In this document: positions 23,094 to 35,093 of the stretch, piece after piece
How positions within the stretch are numbered: position 1 is the stretch's first letter
Layout: the number at the start of each line of letters is the position of its first letter
Notes under the pieces: generated by a model
The model's database searches: none
What the model was told of the DNA's origin: nothing
Seen by the model: the letters and a program-made list of their open reading frames with translations, nothing else
Made by a program: the position numbers and the translations under genes
DNA from: Amyelois transitella
Lineage: Eukaryota > Arthropoda > Insecta > Lepidoptera > Pyralidae
Assembly: GCF_032362555.1 (NCBI RefSeq)
Contig: NC_083511.1
Span: 5,704,001-5,768,000, forward strand
DNA length: 64,000 bases
Direction of reading: 5' to 3'

Positions 23094-24095
23094 ATGTCGC
23101 GCCAAGTTGATGTGAATCTTGTTCATTTATTTGACGGATTAGGTCTCGAAGGAGAAGAAAATGATTTTTGTGACTTTACAATAGCCGATCAGAACTCGGT
23201 TGCTGAATCTCAAGGTATTACCCCTACCACGCCTTCCAATTTTAAACCGGTACTTGGTAGCAATGTCACCTACGTAGTCGCATGTGTGATTATTAATGAG
23301 CGGAATGAAGTTCTAATGATGCAAGAAGCTAAGGAAAGTTGCGCTGGTAAGTGGTACTTGCCCGCAGGTCGTATGGAGAAAAACGAGACAATAATTCAAG
23401 CTGTTAAAAGAGAAGTTTTGGAGGAAACAGGTCTTCAATGTGAGCCTAAAACACTTTTAGTTGTAGAGACAGCAGGGGGTATGTGGTACAGGTTTGTGTT
23501 GACAGGAGAAATAGTGGGTGGTGAATTGAAAACTCCTGCAAAAGCAGATAAGGAATCTCTACAAGCCAAATGGATAGCAAATTTGCAAGAAATTACTCTA
23601 AGAGCAAATGATATTGTGCATCTGATAGAAAAAACTCAGATGTATATGCAGAAAAAATCAAGTGGATTATGGCATCAAGAAATATTGCCTGCTCCAATTC
23701 CCCACATAAAAGACATGTTGAGGTTGATTATTGTTATAAAAAAGAGAAGTTCAAATAGGTTGCATGTTCTGTTGAGTGAAAAAAATACTATACATTTTCC
23801 AACATGTGAAATTAATCCAGCAAAAAGTGTGCATTCAACCTTGAGAAGATTTATGGTAGAAATGTTTGGGGCAGATGTGGGACAACATCGCCCATTGGGG
23901 CTGCTTAATGTGGAGGCAGACCCTTCTTGTGATGGCTGCTGTCTCACCTTGCTTGTAGCATTTCGAGCACCGCTTGAAGAAGTACCTTTGATTGGTAAAT
24001 GTGTCTGGCATGAAGTGTCAAGAGATATTGAAAATAAGTTACTTTCTGTGATATCCACAAAAAATTCTACACTTGAACTTAATGTTATTCGTTAA
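23094..24095 (+). CDS. NUDT18: Nudix hydrolase, NUDT18-like 8-oxo-dGDP phosphatase
   Basis: A single exon of 333 codons. The full Nudix box G-x5-E-x7-REV-x-EE-x-GL is present at residues 92-114, preceded by KWYLPA as in human NUDT18 (SWYLPA). Flanking matches are VLMMQEAKESCAGKW, GLQCEPKTLL and SLQAKWI. The second half resembles the NUDT18 C-terminal domain. Human NUDT18 hydrolyses 8-oxo-dGDP, 8-oxo-GDP and related oxidised diphosphates, keeping them out of nucleic acids. All metal-binding glutamates of the box are intact. I chose ATG 23094 (MSRQVDVN), which sits in the context GTGACCATGT; an in-frame GTG two codons earlier is not a plausible eukaryotic start. The gene is intronless, but its conserved flanks and divergent neighbour do not suggest a retrocopy. 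Confidence 0.93.
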   Translation: MSRQVDVNLVHLFDGLGLEGEENDFCDFTIADQNSVAESQGITPTTPSNFKPVLGSNVTYVVACVIINERNEVLMMQEAKESCAGKWYLPAGRMEKNETIIQAVKREVLEETGLQCEPKTLLVVETAGGMWYRFVLTGEIVGGELKTPAKADKESLQAKWIANLQEITLRANDIVHLIEKTQMYMQKKSSGLWHQEILPAPIPHIKDMLRLIIVIKKRSSNRLHVLLSEKNTIHFPTCEINPAKSVHSTLRRFMVEMFGADVGQHRPLGLLNVEADPSCDGCCLTLLVAFRAPLEEVPLIGKCVWHEVSRDIENKLLSVISTKNSTLELNVIR

Positions 24096-24257
24096 TTTTA
24101 AAGTTTTTCGTTTTTTTTTAAAGAAAATAAAATGGAAATTATGTAAAAAATACTCATTTGTTATAACTATGCATTTTTTGTAGGTATGAATCTCATAAAT
24201 GGATAAAAAATTTTGTTCCCTTGAGTACAAACTGGTTTTAAGGTAATGAAAATAATG

Positions 24258-24496
24258 CTGCTGTGGTATAACTAAAATGCCGTTATCTGGCAAATTCTTG
24301 TTTTAAGTAAAACGTCAAAAAAATGCGGTAAAAATTTAAACCGTGCCATTCATCTATGAGAACGCCTATTTATGACTTAAAGGTACCGGTAAAAGTCGTA
24401 TATACAGATCGAAAGAGATTTTTTTCTTATTCTACTGGTAAAAAGTAGAAAATCGCCCTGATGACAGATAACAGCATTTTAGTTATACCACGGCAG
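24258..24496. mobile_element. MITE with about 31-bp terminal inverted repeats
   Basis: The left end CTGCTGTGGTATAACTAAAA and the reverse complement of the right end CTGCCGTGGTATAACTAAAA agree over about 34 positions with three mismatches. AATG flanks both sides (24254-24257 and 24497-24500), suggesting a 4-bp target duplication. The 239-bp interior has no coding potential. The superfamily is uncertain. It lies in the 3' flank of NUDT18. Confidence 0.7.
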
Positions 24497-24500
24497 AATG

Positions 24501-26681
24501 TGTGTCCATACAATGGACTTGAAATACATGTATTTTGCAATTGTTAGGTGATTTTGATAGAGACAACTTTAGATCTTGATTTGAACACCATTGATTGTAG
24601 GTCACTGCATAAGGAATGTCAACATTTTTATTAACTTTGTAATAAGAGTGTATTAAAAAGTAATCTGCATCAGACAAAATATTTTTCTACAAATTATTAA
24701 TTTCTACTGCTCTCAATTCAATTAGATGATATTTGAGCTTTTTGTAGCTATAAAATTCTGCTTTAAAAATAAAAATTAGTGGTGAGATATTGTAAAAAAT
24801 ATGTATAAGGGATATGGGATATACTGTTTACTTGACTAACCTTTTACTAACGATTTATCTAAAAATCATCAATGACATATATATTATATATGACATGTAT
24901 TATAAACATTCCATTTTAATTTCATATTAGCAGATAGAATGGTTGTATTTTTTTTTGGAATTGAAGGCTTTAAACTATAACCAATGTTATATTCTATAGT
25001 AATATGTAATGAACTAGAACTAATTATTGTTACTATTGTAATGGTATGGGTTGGTTGTTATTATTGTAACCACAAAAATGTATAATTTGAAATTTTATTT
25101 AATAAATATTTACTTAGACAACATATTTTTTAATTGTGATTTATGCAAATTGCTGATTTACCTTTGTTCTTGTTTGTTGATCCCATCAGTAAGACAATAA
25201 CAGCTCAATATGTTCAGCCAAACATGAAAGGCCATGGTCTCTGTTTTTTTACAAGACTGCTGTCTCTGTCTTCCCCGCAAGGGATATAAACGTGATTACA
25301 TGTGTGTATAGGGCCAGATAGCTTTTACCTGTGATAATTTATGTGGAATTAATCCTTTAATCATTTATATATCCGGTTCTAAGATTTATAGATGATTTTT
25401 AAGTTAAGCACTAGTTGTACAACTTTGAAAACAGAATTAAAATTGTTTTAGTCTTATTTCGAAAATATATGTATAAGAGTCAAAAATAAACCTAAAAAAT
25501 AAATAAACATTATTTAGGTTTATTTGGACAACCTACAGGATGTCAAATGTAGCCCAGTAAAAAATATACTCAAACATACACAGGGCTCTATTATGAATCA
25601 TAACAAATATTTATTTTCTATGATTTTATTAAAGCGATACAAAATCCTTGCACTGACTAGATAAATTGAATATACATAAAACCTATGTAATAAATTGCCA
25701 ATAAAACATTTAATGCGAATGTAAAGTTAAAAAAAAGATTTCATAACATAATTAATTTTTATCATTAATTTATAGCCAAACATTTGGTTAATTTTAACAA
25801 AGTTTAATTAGGTAACTGATGAAAGCTGAATATATTTTTTGTTTTTAATTCCATGGATGTATGCATGTACAAGAAAAAGGATTTGCACCAAAATATTGTT
25901 TACCTGTTCTTACCTGTGGACAACCTGGCATTCCCTCATAAAGTCATTGCTTCCTGTTATTCAAATTACACATGTATATACAACTAATAATTTTAAGAGC
26001 AAAATAATGTAAACATTTCATTGATCAACTATCGCTTCAGAAGCAAATGAAATAAAATACCACTATTTAATTAAAAATTACTCCTTCATTCTTATACAAA
26101 TCTATACCTACGGAAATGCATTTGAAAGACATTAATCTATGGTAACAAAACTTATGGTTGTCATAGAATATTTCATAGCCACATTTTCATGTTTAATTTG
26201 AACACTTCACAGAAAATTGCTTTACTTTAGAAAGTTACTTTATCTTATCAATTTCAAAAATCTTTAAACATAAGCTGTACTTTGATTAAAAAAAAATACT
26301 TGTATCATAATTATTTGATTTACAAAGAAGATACCTAGTATTATTTAAAAATACAAAACTTGGATAATAATATTTTCTTTTCTCTGATGTTCAAAACAGA
26401 AAGGTATGCAATCAATATGAAGCAGATTAACCATTATCTTTTATCAATATTCTAAAATCATACAAAGTATGTATTCATAACTAATACTAATAATAAAACA
26501 TAACAGCTTGCAAATCACATAGGCGATGAAGCCCTCGTCAGGAAAAATGGGATATTCTATTAAAAAGACGAAACTTTACTCATATCAAAAGCGGAATATG
26601 AACTTGATCTTTTTAATAAATCTAGTTGAGGATACTTTAAATCAGGAGCAGTTATTATATAATGTTAATTCATTTATCCTG
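24501..26681. other. AT-rich intergenic stretch between NUDT18 and the polyamine oxidase
   Basis: No gene was recognised. It contains a partial family C repeat (25185-25312) and AATAAA at about 25100, which could end a long NUDT18 transcript. The right part is probably the 3' UTR of the minus-strand oxidase. Confidence 0.35.
25185..25312 (+). repeat. Partial family C retroposon tail
   Basis: AAGACTGCTGTCTCTGTCTT, then CCCCGCAAGGGATATAAACG and a GTGATTACATGTGTGTA end, match the 3' ends of the copies at 296-560 and 27285-27495. Confidence 0.55.
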
Positions 26682-29504
26682 TTAACCTTCAAGTTGTATT
26701 CCCTGTATCCATGCATTGAGATCAGCTGAACCAGGGCATTCAAGGATGTTTTCTGGTTCATCAGTAGCCATCAGTCGCTTGGCTGCCGTCTGGCCTGATA
26801 AATACGCACCATGGGCTGTGGAATAGAAGCTGCTGTGTGTATGCTCTCCGGCAAAAAGCAACACAGGCTGGAAATAAAAAAGGACATATTAATTTATCTA
26901 TTTATAACATTATTGATCCTTATTGCCATATAAGTAAATTAATGCTGAAAACTTTTTCTGCTAGTCAAATGAAAAGTATTTATCTTTTACATATATAATA
27001 AACAAATACAAAGGGGACAAATAACAAACACACATTGAGTCAGCCTCGAAGTAAGTTTGAGATTTGTGTTACGAGATACTACCTCAATAATAATATACCT
27101 ATTTAAAAAAAAATTATAGAAACATCCAAGACCCAGGCCAATTAGAACTATTTCGTTTCTCTTCATGACCTGTCCGGGATGCGTATTTTGGAACCTCAAG
27201 TGTCACAGACAAGCGCACTATCGCTGCGCCACAGATGCCGTCAGAGATAAGTAATCAAGTGTCTTAATTGTCAATTAAATAGAAAAAGGAATAGGACCAC
27301 TCCATCTCTTCCTAAGGCTAAGGGCTTATCAACTTGGGATTTTTCTTTGAGGCGACGGGCTAGCATCCTGTCACTATTTGAATCTCGATTCTATCATTAA
27401 GCCAAACAACTGAACATGGCCTTTCAGTCTTTTCAAGACTGTTGGCTCTGCCTACCCCGCAAGGGATATAGACATGATTATATGTATGTATCTCAATTCA
27501 ATAATCATTAAAAATTATGAGAATAATATTTAAAATATGTTAATTGGTAACATATAGAAAACTTGTGTTTTGTGTTAATTTGCTGTGGTGAAACTATTGA
27601 ACTGACTAACAAGGATATGTGTAGTGATTCAGTGGTATAGAGCTGATAATTTAATTATCTAATTCTTTACTGTTTGCCGGACAACTGGAAGATATCCCTT
27701 CGTGGATAAGTCGCCATCCATCGAAAATTTTTGTGAAGATATTACAAACAAACATGATATGGCAATAGAAGGCTTATCTTATTTGATTAGAATAAACATT
27801 TAAGTATCTATTTTCATACCTTTTTGTCATGAACATTTCTAAATAATGGCTGAGCTAAACTTTCAATATCGCTTTGGCTGGCGCCTACTGCAATAGCAGT
27901 GTATGATCCTCTTGTGTATGGCTGTTTGTGCCAACTTGTACTGAAATAAAAATAATTTATTCATTAAACTAATTTCCAAACTGAGACAAGGATAAGGTTC
28001 ATGATGTAGAATTATTGTGAACAGACCTAAATTAAGTTTCTATTGCAAAAAAATTAATCGCAGAGTTCATAAAAATATGTAATTTTTTTTTTAAATATAT
28101 ATGAAATTGACGAAATGAGAGCAAAGTAGCCAAAACTCACCAAACACATTTTTGAGGCTCTGGAACAAAGGGATCATTCAAAAATTTTCTTAAAATAGTT
28201 GTGCATGTGGATCCAACTTCTTCCATTGATAAAGACTCCATGTATTCTGCTTCTTTTCCAGATACCCAGCCTAAAAGAAGAGTCTCTGAGACTTTACTAA
28301 ATGAGTATATTTTTTTATACCAAGATTCTGAAATGTCTTCTGGCACAGGTGTGCTTTCCCACAACAACATGATCTCTGTTACTTCTGGATTTAAAAAGGG
28401 TCTTTCATATTCCAAATAAATTTTGTCTACAGTTCCAAACAATAACCGTTCAACAGCTTCAATTTTATACTGAGGCAAAGGAGGTTCAAACAAATTGGAA
28501 GCATTTTCTTTCAAAACACCTAATGGAATAGTACATATCACATGGTTTGCCAAATAACTCTTTCCATCTTCACACTCAACTTCAACATATTTTATGCCTT
28601 TCTTCTTTGGTTTTTGGGCATTTTCATTTAATACAGACCCTTCACTTGGATGAGATTGATTGTCATTAACCGGATTATTACTTTTAGAAATGTCTTCTAT
28701 CACAGTTTGGTCTGAGTCTTCTGATTCTTCACCTACATCATCTGCTTGTTTTGAGCCATGCTGATCTGTATCCCATATAATTTTTGTCACTGGACAATTT
28801 GCTATGATTTTTTCTGGAGGTATTTTTTCTTTTAGTGGTTCCAAAAGAGAGCTAAAGCCTTTAGGAATCATTATATTGCCTCCTTGTAATTCTGTATAAC
28901 TACCTATCTCCAACAGGTCAATTTCATCCATACTATTGCATCCAGATATACAGGTTTCTCGTTTCAGAAGGCAATCAAAAATTAGACGTCTTAATTTTTT
29001 CTCCTCAGATGAAGGTAAACGTTCTAAATATATGGTAGCTTCCAAGTTAATGTGTTCACCGACACTGTGAATATCGGGTGGAGGAAGGTATTGACAAAGG
29101 AAATATTCTTCGCAACGTCTTAGAAAGCACACGTAGGCCTCGTGTATCTCATGAAGTACACCAAACGGTACTTGTTTGCCGTCTTCAGTAGCCGCTATAA
29201 CTTTGTGCGGTTTTGGTATGTTTATAATATTTACTAGACTATTTGCCATTGCCAATTCAAATATAGGATTACTCAATACACCGTGTATCCAATTAGCTCC
29301 CAACTCAACATTGTGGTTCTTCATTGGTATAGATATTATTCGGCCACCGATACGTTTCCTCGCTTCTAAAATGATGAAGTCCTCCATACCATTTTTAACA
29401 AAATGATTGGCGGCGGATAGTCCAGCAATCCCGCCGCCAATAATTATAACATTGCACTTATTTGAATCACATTTTGAACTAGAATTTAAATTATCGTCAC
29501 CCAT
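26682..29504 (-). CDS. FAD-dependent polyamine oxidase (spermine oxidase / PAOX group)
   Basis: Three exons on the minus strand: 28141-29504, 27820-27940, 26682-26867, for 556 residues. The N-terminal Rossmann FAD site reads VIIIGGGIAGLSAA, followed by LEARKRIGGRI and GANWIHG. GTVDKIYLEYERPF carries the lysine (about residue 361) that corresponds to the conserved active-site lysine of SMOX/PAOX. The C-terminal FAD clasp reads LLFAGEHTHSSFYSTAHGAY, then LSGQTAAKRL. These enzymes oxidise spermine or N1-acetylated polyamines, releasing hydrogen peroxide and an aldehyde. An acidic, Ser-rich insert (EESEDSDQTVIEDIS and onward) lies mid-protein where human SMOX also has an insert. The C-terminus is not an SKL-type peroxisomal signal, which favours a cytosolic or nuclear SMOX-like enzyme, but SMOX and PAOX cannot be told apart with confidence. 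Intron 2 holds two retroposons. Confidence 0.9.
27030..27244 (-). mobile_element. tRNA-headed SINE (family A), diverged copy
   Basis: Read on the minus strand, the head contains GGCGCAGCGATAGTGCGCTTG, followed by GTCTGTGACA. The tail has CAAGACCCAGGC-type and AACTTACTTCGAGGCTGACTC blocks shared with the copies at 34079-34311 and 38263-38485. This copy is older, with several changes around the B box. It sits in intron 2 of the polyamine oxidase. Confidence 0.7.
27285..27495 (+). repeat. RTE-like retroposon tail (family C)
   Basis: The copy runs from AATAGGACCACTCCATCTCT through GGCGACGGGCTAGCATCCTG and GACTGTTGGCTCTGCCTACC to an ATTATATGTATGTAT end. It lies about 40 bp from a family A SINE in the same intron. 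Confidence 0.65.
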
Positions 29505-30350
29505 AATATTGTATTGATAATGTAAAAGAAATATTTTTGTCAGTACACTTTTGACATCCAGCTGTTACGACATCCGACATATTTTGTTTAATTTTTTCTC
29601 TTGTGTTGACAAAGACATAAAAGCATGCCATAATGCCATCTGAATGATCATAGATAAAGTAAGTTTACTCAAGAACGGTACTGAAATACTTGTTACTTTT
29701 CAGGTACCGTTGGTTACGCACTAGTCTACGTCAGACCCGCCCCCTTTCCTCTTCCGTCTTGCCATGCCTTGCATGTGCAAAACATTATAGCTATCTCTGT
29801 TTTAACCGTGTATCTCTCTATTTTTGATCTCTTTTCATTGACCTTTGAATATGCTGAATAATAATACTCTCAAAATCTTTGTTTACTTCTCGACTTGTGC
29901 CATCGGGGAAGTGTTTTTGTTATTGTGAGTGAAAATATTTTTAAAATATTGTTGATAAATCTTGTTCCCAATATTACATCTAGCTTTTCCGTTAAGGATT
30001 GTGAGCTGACGTATTTTGAACAGCATTATTGAACATTTGTTTATTGTACGCCTTGTTCTAATTCAATATCGAAAAGTCATTGTGAATAATCAAGTGGTTA
30101 CAATTTTTATTCAGTGTAGTGATTTATTTTGTTATGTAATAATATATATATAAATCGAATATTATCATTAACTTAACATTTTTCAAGCTTTTGTGAATCT
30201 AATGGTGTTTTTAAGAAATAAATAAACATTGAAGTTACGCTCAGGACACGTGGGTCTCCGTGAATTAATCGATAGAGACGTAAGACGCGTGCGCCAGTCT
30301 CTATCAACGAGACGATTATTTGCCAAGGTCATATAATACAAACACGTGCA
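29505..30350. promoter_or_regulatory. Divergent promoter region, polyamine oxidase / REPTOR
   Basis: The two start codons are 846 bp apart on opposite strands. The middle has a short GC-richer patch (GACCCGCCCCC, about 29752). The REPTOR side has an E-box CACGTG twice close to the ATG (about 30247 and 30342). Transcription start sites cannot be placed by eye. Confidence 0.4.
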
Positions 30351-33300
30351 ATGTCGGATTCTATTTACACACATGAATTTCTTCTAGAGCCAGGTGTTGA
30401 GATAAAGCAGGAGTCTCTCCCTCCATTCGAGTTAGGTCCGATGTCCGCATCGGTGCCCATCCCGCAGCGCCGTGCAGACCTCGGAGACTTTAGTTGTGAC
30501 CTAGACCTGTGTCTGCAAGACACATTGTCTGGCTCCTTTCATAATGTACCCACAATGCAATATAATAAATTGGCTTTTGATTCTGATACATCCAAAATGG
30601 AAATTTTAAATAAAATGGATGATGATGATATATTCCAAGTAGACAAGGCAGATTTAATATCAGGACCAACTCTTGCCGAATTGAATGCAAATCCAGACAC
30701 ATTGTTAGAGGATTTGAATTTTGAAGATTTGTTATTGCCAGAGGAAAATGGGTACTGTGTGCAGATTGGTGGGGTTATGAGTGGTTCTCATCGCAACACA
30801 GTTCAGTTATCAAACACATTGGCTGCTGAAAGTCCTTGTAGCCCATACAGTCGGGCACAACTTGCATTTTCACCTTCCAGTCAGCATAGTTCTGCATCTT
30901 CTAGTTTTGCACAGCCTATGAATCAGCTACCAGAGTTACTGATGCGTCTGGATGGTTATGGTGGTGAAATAACTCTAGGGCAATCAGTGCCTGCATCAAC
31001 AGTTCTGCCACAATTTCCCACAAGCATCAAACCGCAACAAACACAACTGTCCTCATCAGCTCCCACACATCTCACTATGGAACAGGTGGGTAACATTTTA
31101 GAGTAAAAACATTATAGTACAAACCTTTAAACCAGCTTATTCTTTGCTCTGTTTAATTAAAAAACAATCTGACAACATATTTTTTACTGATTTTAAAATT
31201 GGTATCTGGTTCATAGGCTACCTTCAATTTATTTCAACCCATCACTCAGGCTTTACGGCATACATTCATATACTTGGGCTACAAAAGTGACAATGGAATC
31301 ATAAAACGTTAAATAAAGTTTGGCTTTTAGATTTGGCAACGCAGAGAGCCACGAAAGCATTTGCTTTCAACCAGTTCCCTCGCAGAAGCTGGTTCTGCAT
31401 CATCTTTATCAGGTGGTCTCCTCAGCCCTGGAACTGGTGACTTCTCACAAGATGAAGATGACAAAGATGGGGAATCTGATGAGGACAGTGACAGATATGA
31501 GGATCTTTCGTCTGATGGTGTGTAAAGTTATTTTACCGTTCTTTCTTGGTGTAACAATGAATTAACTTCATTTAATAATAATTATAATTAAATTTAATTA
31601 TTTTTGGAAATATTTTTAAGTATTTCTTTTGTATGTTGAATTAAAAATATTTATAGTTATTATGTTGTTAATTGTACTTGTTGTTAGTGTTGGTTTATAA
31701 CTAATTTATTTTTGTTTTGATCAATTTAAGTCTTTTTAGATTCCTTATGACATAGGTATTCATTTATGTTTCTATAATAGGTAAACAAGCATATAATGAA
31801 AAATAAGGAAAACTTATGATATTGTTTAATTCTTAGAAATTGTGAATAAAGCTAAAGTGACTATTAAGAATAACAAACACCATGAGAAATATGTTCACAT
31901 TGCTGCATTATTAACAGATTTCTTTAGTCAGATTATTTATTAATTATTGTACACTAGCTTTCCGCCCGCGGCTTCGCCCACGTGTAATTCGGTTATATAT
32001 AGCGTTTTTTAATGATCTCGACAGGGCTTTTTCTTCCACAGGCTGAAATCTTGTTACAACTGGAATACGCCGAGATTTATGGACCGATTTACGTGATTCT
32101 TTTTTTGTTCGGTAGAGTATACTTTCAAGTTGGTCCCGTTGTTACCTAGTCAGGATCTGATGATGGTATTCCAGGGAAATCAAGGGCAAACCTCAAATTT
32201 ACAGGCAATTACGTTTTTGACAATTTCATAGATCTGTTTAAGTATTTGCGTCTGATAGTCATCATCCCATGTGAATGAGCTGATGATGGAAGGTACAACT
32301 CCTCAACGGTTAGGAGTTGAAAGAAAATTCTTACGAAGTTATACGTACATGTGAGGCTATTAGGTTGACCTGATAATAAAAAGTAAATCTCATTAACGTT
32401 AAGAATTTAGGTGAAAATGGATGCGGACAAATTTCGTCTCTTCACTTGTTTCCTTTTAGCTGTTTGTATGGGTAGTGTTAACACAAAATAGGGATTTAAA
32501 GGCGTGATGTTATTAATGTTATGCATGTATGTACATAATTATGTATGTTATTATGTATGTTAAAGAAACGACTGAAAGTTGTCATACAAAGTCTTTTTTT
32601 TTAAGGATGGGAAATCATCAAATGACCTCTCCCGCTCTGGGTGGAACGGAAGGGAGTGTCAGACTTTTACTGACTAAAACCCACCTCGTTCCTTCAGTTG
32701 CCCTTTGCGTTCCGGGGCCACGGTATCTCGTTAGAACTTTCCCGCAGCCCCGGCTCAGTTTATCCCGTTTCCCCCCCTTGGGGGTTGACATTTCAAAAAT
32801 CCCTTCTTAGTGCTCACTTATGTTACTAAAGGAACCTCTGTTCAAAATCTCAGACTCCTATACCGAGCGGTTTCGGCTGTGCGTTAATAAATCAGTCACC
32901 CAATCGCACCCCCTAAATCACGATTGGAGGGTAGTTTGAAAAAACTTATAATGTCAAACATATTTACTTGCCTATGTACGTGTTCATGCCAAGTTTCAAG
33001 TTTATAAACCCAAGGAATAAGATTTTTCATAGAAACGTTTTTACCCCTTTTCCCCCCCTTGGGGGTTGAATTTCCAAAAATCCATTCTTAGTGCTCCCCT
33101 ACATATCCCAAGGAACCTACATTCCAAATTTCAGCTGTCTACGACCAGTAGTTTCGACTGTGCGTTGTCTGTCAGTCAGTCACTCAGTAACGGAAGAGTT
33201 TTATATATATAGATATTTGTACAATTTGCTCATTGGATAAATATAATGGTACTGAAATATTTTTTGATTTATTATTTCTCAGAGTCAAATGACGAATCAG

Positions 33301-35093
33301 AAACCAAGCAAGCTCGACTCGCCGCCAAAAAGGAGAAGTTCTTTTGGCAATACAACGTGCAAGCAAAAGGACCAAAAGGACAGAGATTAGTATTACAGAA
33401 GAAATCCGAGGACCCCCATGTTCTAAATTCAGTGACAGATCCAGTGTTTAGTCCCAATTGTAGTGTCAGAGGCATTAAACACAGGTAATATTGTTAATTT
33501 CTTAAATTCATTTTAATATTTAGAATTTCAGTTGTGTTATAGAATACTTCATTGACAATATGTTTGAATAACAACATTTCTACACCCAAGCATGAATATA
33601 ATTCAATATAACAATGTTCCATCTTGGCACAAGGGTCGAAACGCGAATCAGATTTTACACGATTGAAGCTGACAAATAATAAAATGTAATTTTTCTGGTC
33701 AACATTTTCATAGGAAAACATTTTGGAATGTTATTTTGTTTTATTTACAGTGGCAAAGCTAGAAAAGGTGATGGCAATGACCTTACACCTAACCCAAGGA
33801 AGTTATATATGATTGGAAAGGAGCTGGACAACTTGGGCAGAGTGATCAATGATATGATTCCTGTGAGTGAGTTGCCATTCAATGTCCGGCCAAAGACCAG
33901 AAAGGAGAAGAATAAATTAGCTTCCCGTGCTTGCCGGTTAAAGAAAAAAGCACAGCACGAGGCAAACAAATTAAAACTTTATGGCCTCCAACAGGAACAC
34001 AGTAAGTCATTTAAAAACTTTTATAGATTATTTGTAATTTTCTTGATTTACAACTTTATTGAGACTAGGCTTACAATGACGGCCTCTGTGGCGCAGCGGT
34101 AGTACGCTTGTCTGTGACACCGGAGGTACCGGGTTCGAATCCCGGCCAGGGCATGATGAGAAAAGAACTTTTTTTGATTGTCCTGGGTCTTGGATGTTTA
34201 TCTATATAAGTATAAGTATTTATTATAAAATATAGTATCATTGAGTTAGTAGCTCGTACGTAACACAAGTCTCAAACTCACTTTGAGGCTAACTCAATCA
34301 GAAAAAAAAATAGATGAACTAAATGTTATAAAAAATCTTTGTTTTTAGTATGCAAGTTGAAAATTTCGAAAAATTTAAAACTAAAATGGCAATTAACGTT
34401 ATTATATCAAGATAAATTATTTTCAAATAAACATTAATTGTACTAGTAGTTCCATATTTACTATATTTGTTTTATTTTTTTTGCAGAACGACTTCTAAAC
34501 GGAATACACCAAATGAAGCAACTTTTGGGCAATAGGGTAACTAATCCTCAAAATAATGTGGACTGGTCAGCACATCTTCAGAGCATAGTTAATACAGCCA
34601 CTGGTACTTATATTTTTACTTTTATTACATTTTCCTATGGACTAATATTGTTTAGACTTTTTGTGCCATATGAGATTTCGAAAACCCACAACATATTTCA
34701 ATAGAATTGACCCTGTACTAACAACTATTGCTTCTAAGATTTCTTAGGAATTTGTGTTGGCAAGCAGCTGAAGTAAAAACTTTGCCAAATCTTTTCATAA
34801 TTATTTATCACTAAGTTTTACATACCTATAATGTTTTGAACTGTAGAGAATATGATCAGGAATAATGAGGAATAGAGACGTTTTGCACTTTAGTTCCACA
34901 ACATTTACAAGAAAAATAAGCTGAAAAACGTGATGGAATGTTTAGTATATAATATACGAATATTAGTAGTTATATAGTTTTTGTTCTTTTTTTTTCAGAG
35001 GTAAAAATAGCCGGCAAGACATCCGAATTCGTCAACAAAATCCTTGACAATGTGAAGTCGGGACAAGGCAACGGAGGCCTGACTGACATTTAA
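30351..35093 (+). CDS. REPTOR: CREB3 regulatory factor / REPTOR bZIP transcription factor
   Basis: Six exons join in phase: 30351-31085, 31331-31517, 33283-33484, 33751-34001, 34487-34603, 34999-35093, for 528 residues. The C-terminal half carries [20 protein letters not shown], then [14 protein letters not shown] and a bZIP basic region [19 protein letters not shown], followed by [12 protein letters not shown]. The end ([20 protein letters not shown]) matches human CREBRF. The Drosophila orthologue REPTOR is held in the cytoplasm by TORC1 phosphorylation and, when TORC1 is low, activates the starvation transcriptional programme. The N-terminal part is Ser/Pro-rich and acidic ([18 protein letters not shown]), as expected of an activation and phospho-regulated region, but 14-3-3 sites cannot be assigned by eye. 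Intron 2 contains a 1.26-kb Helitron and intron 4 a SINE. Confidence 0.93.
31954..33213 (-). mobile_element. Helitron-like element in REPTOR intron 2
   Basis: On the minus strand it starts TCTATATATATAAAAC (33213) after an A and ends GCGGGCGGAAAGCTAG (31954) before a T, fitting Helitron ends. It contains two diverged tandem copies of about 130 bp (about 32745-32885 and 33045-33180) that share CCCCCCTTGGGGGTTGA and CTGTGCGTT. A block at 32600-32760 resembles a separate retroposon end inserted inside (AATCATCAAATGACCTCTCC). No transposase frame was found. Confidence 0.65.
34079..34311 (+). mobile_element. tRNA-headed SINE (family A)
   Basis: The head reads GGCCTCTGTGGCGCAGCGG (A box) and GGTTCGAATCCCGGCC (B box). 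The body ends in CTTTGAGGCTAACTCAATCA followed by an A-rich tail. It is closely similar to the inverted copy at 38263-38485. It sits in REPTOR intron 4, sense to the gene. The tRNA-like head has no matching acceptor stem, so it is not a tRNA gene. Confidence 0.85.

Noticed and set aside
34079-34160. tRNA-like sequence with A and B boxes
   Set aside because: It is the head of a SINE with further copies at 27030 and 38263, a shared non-tRNA body and no acceptor-stem pairing.
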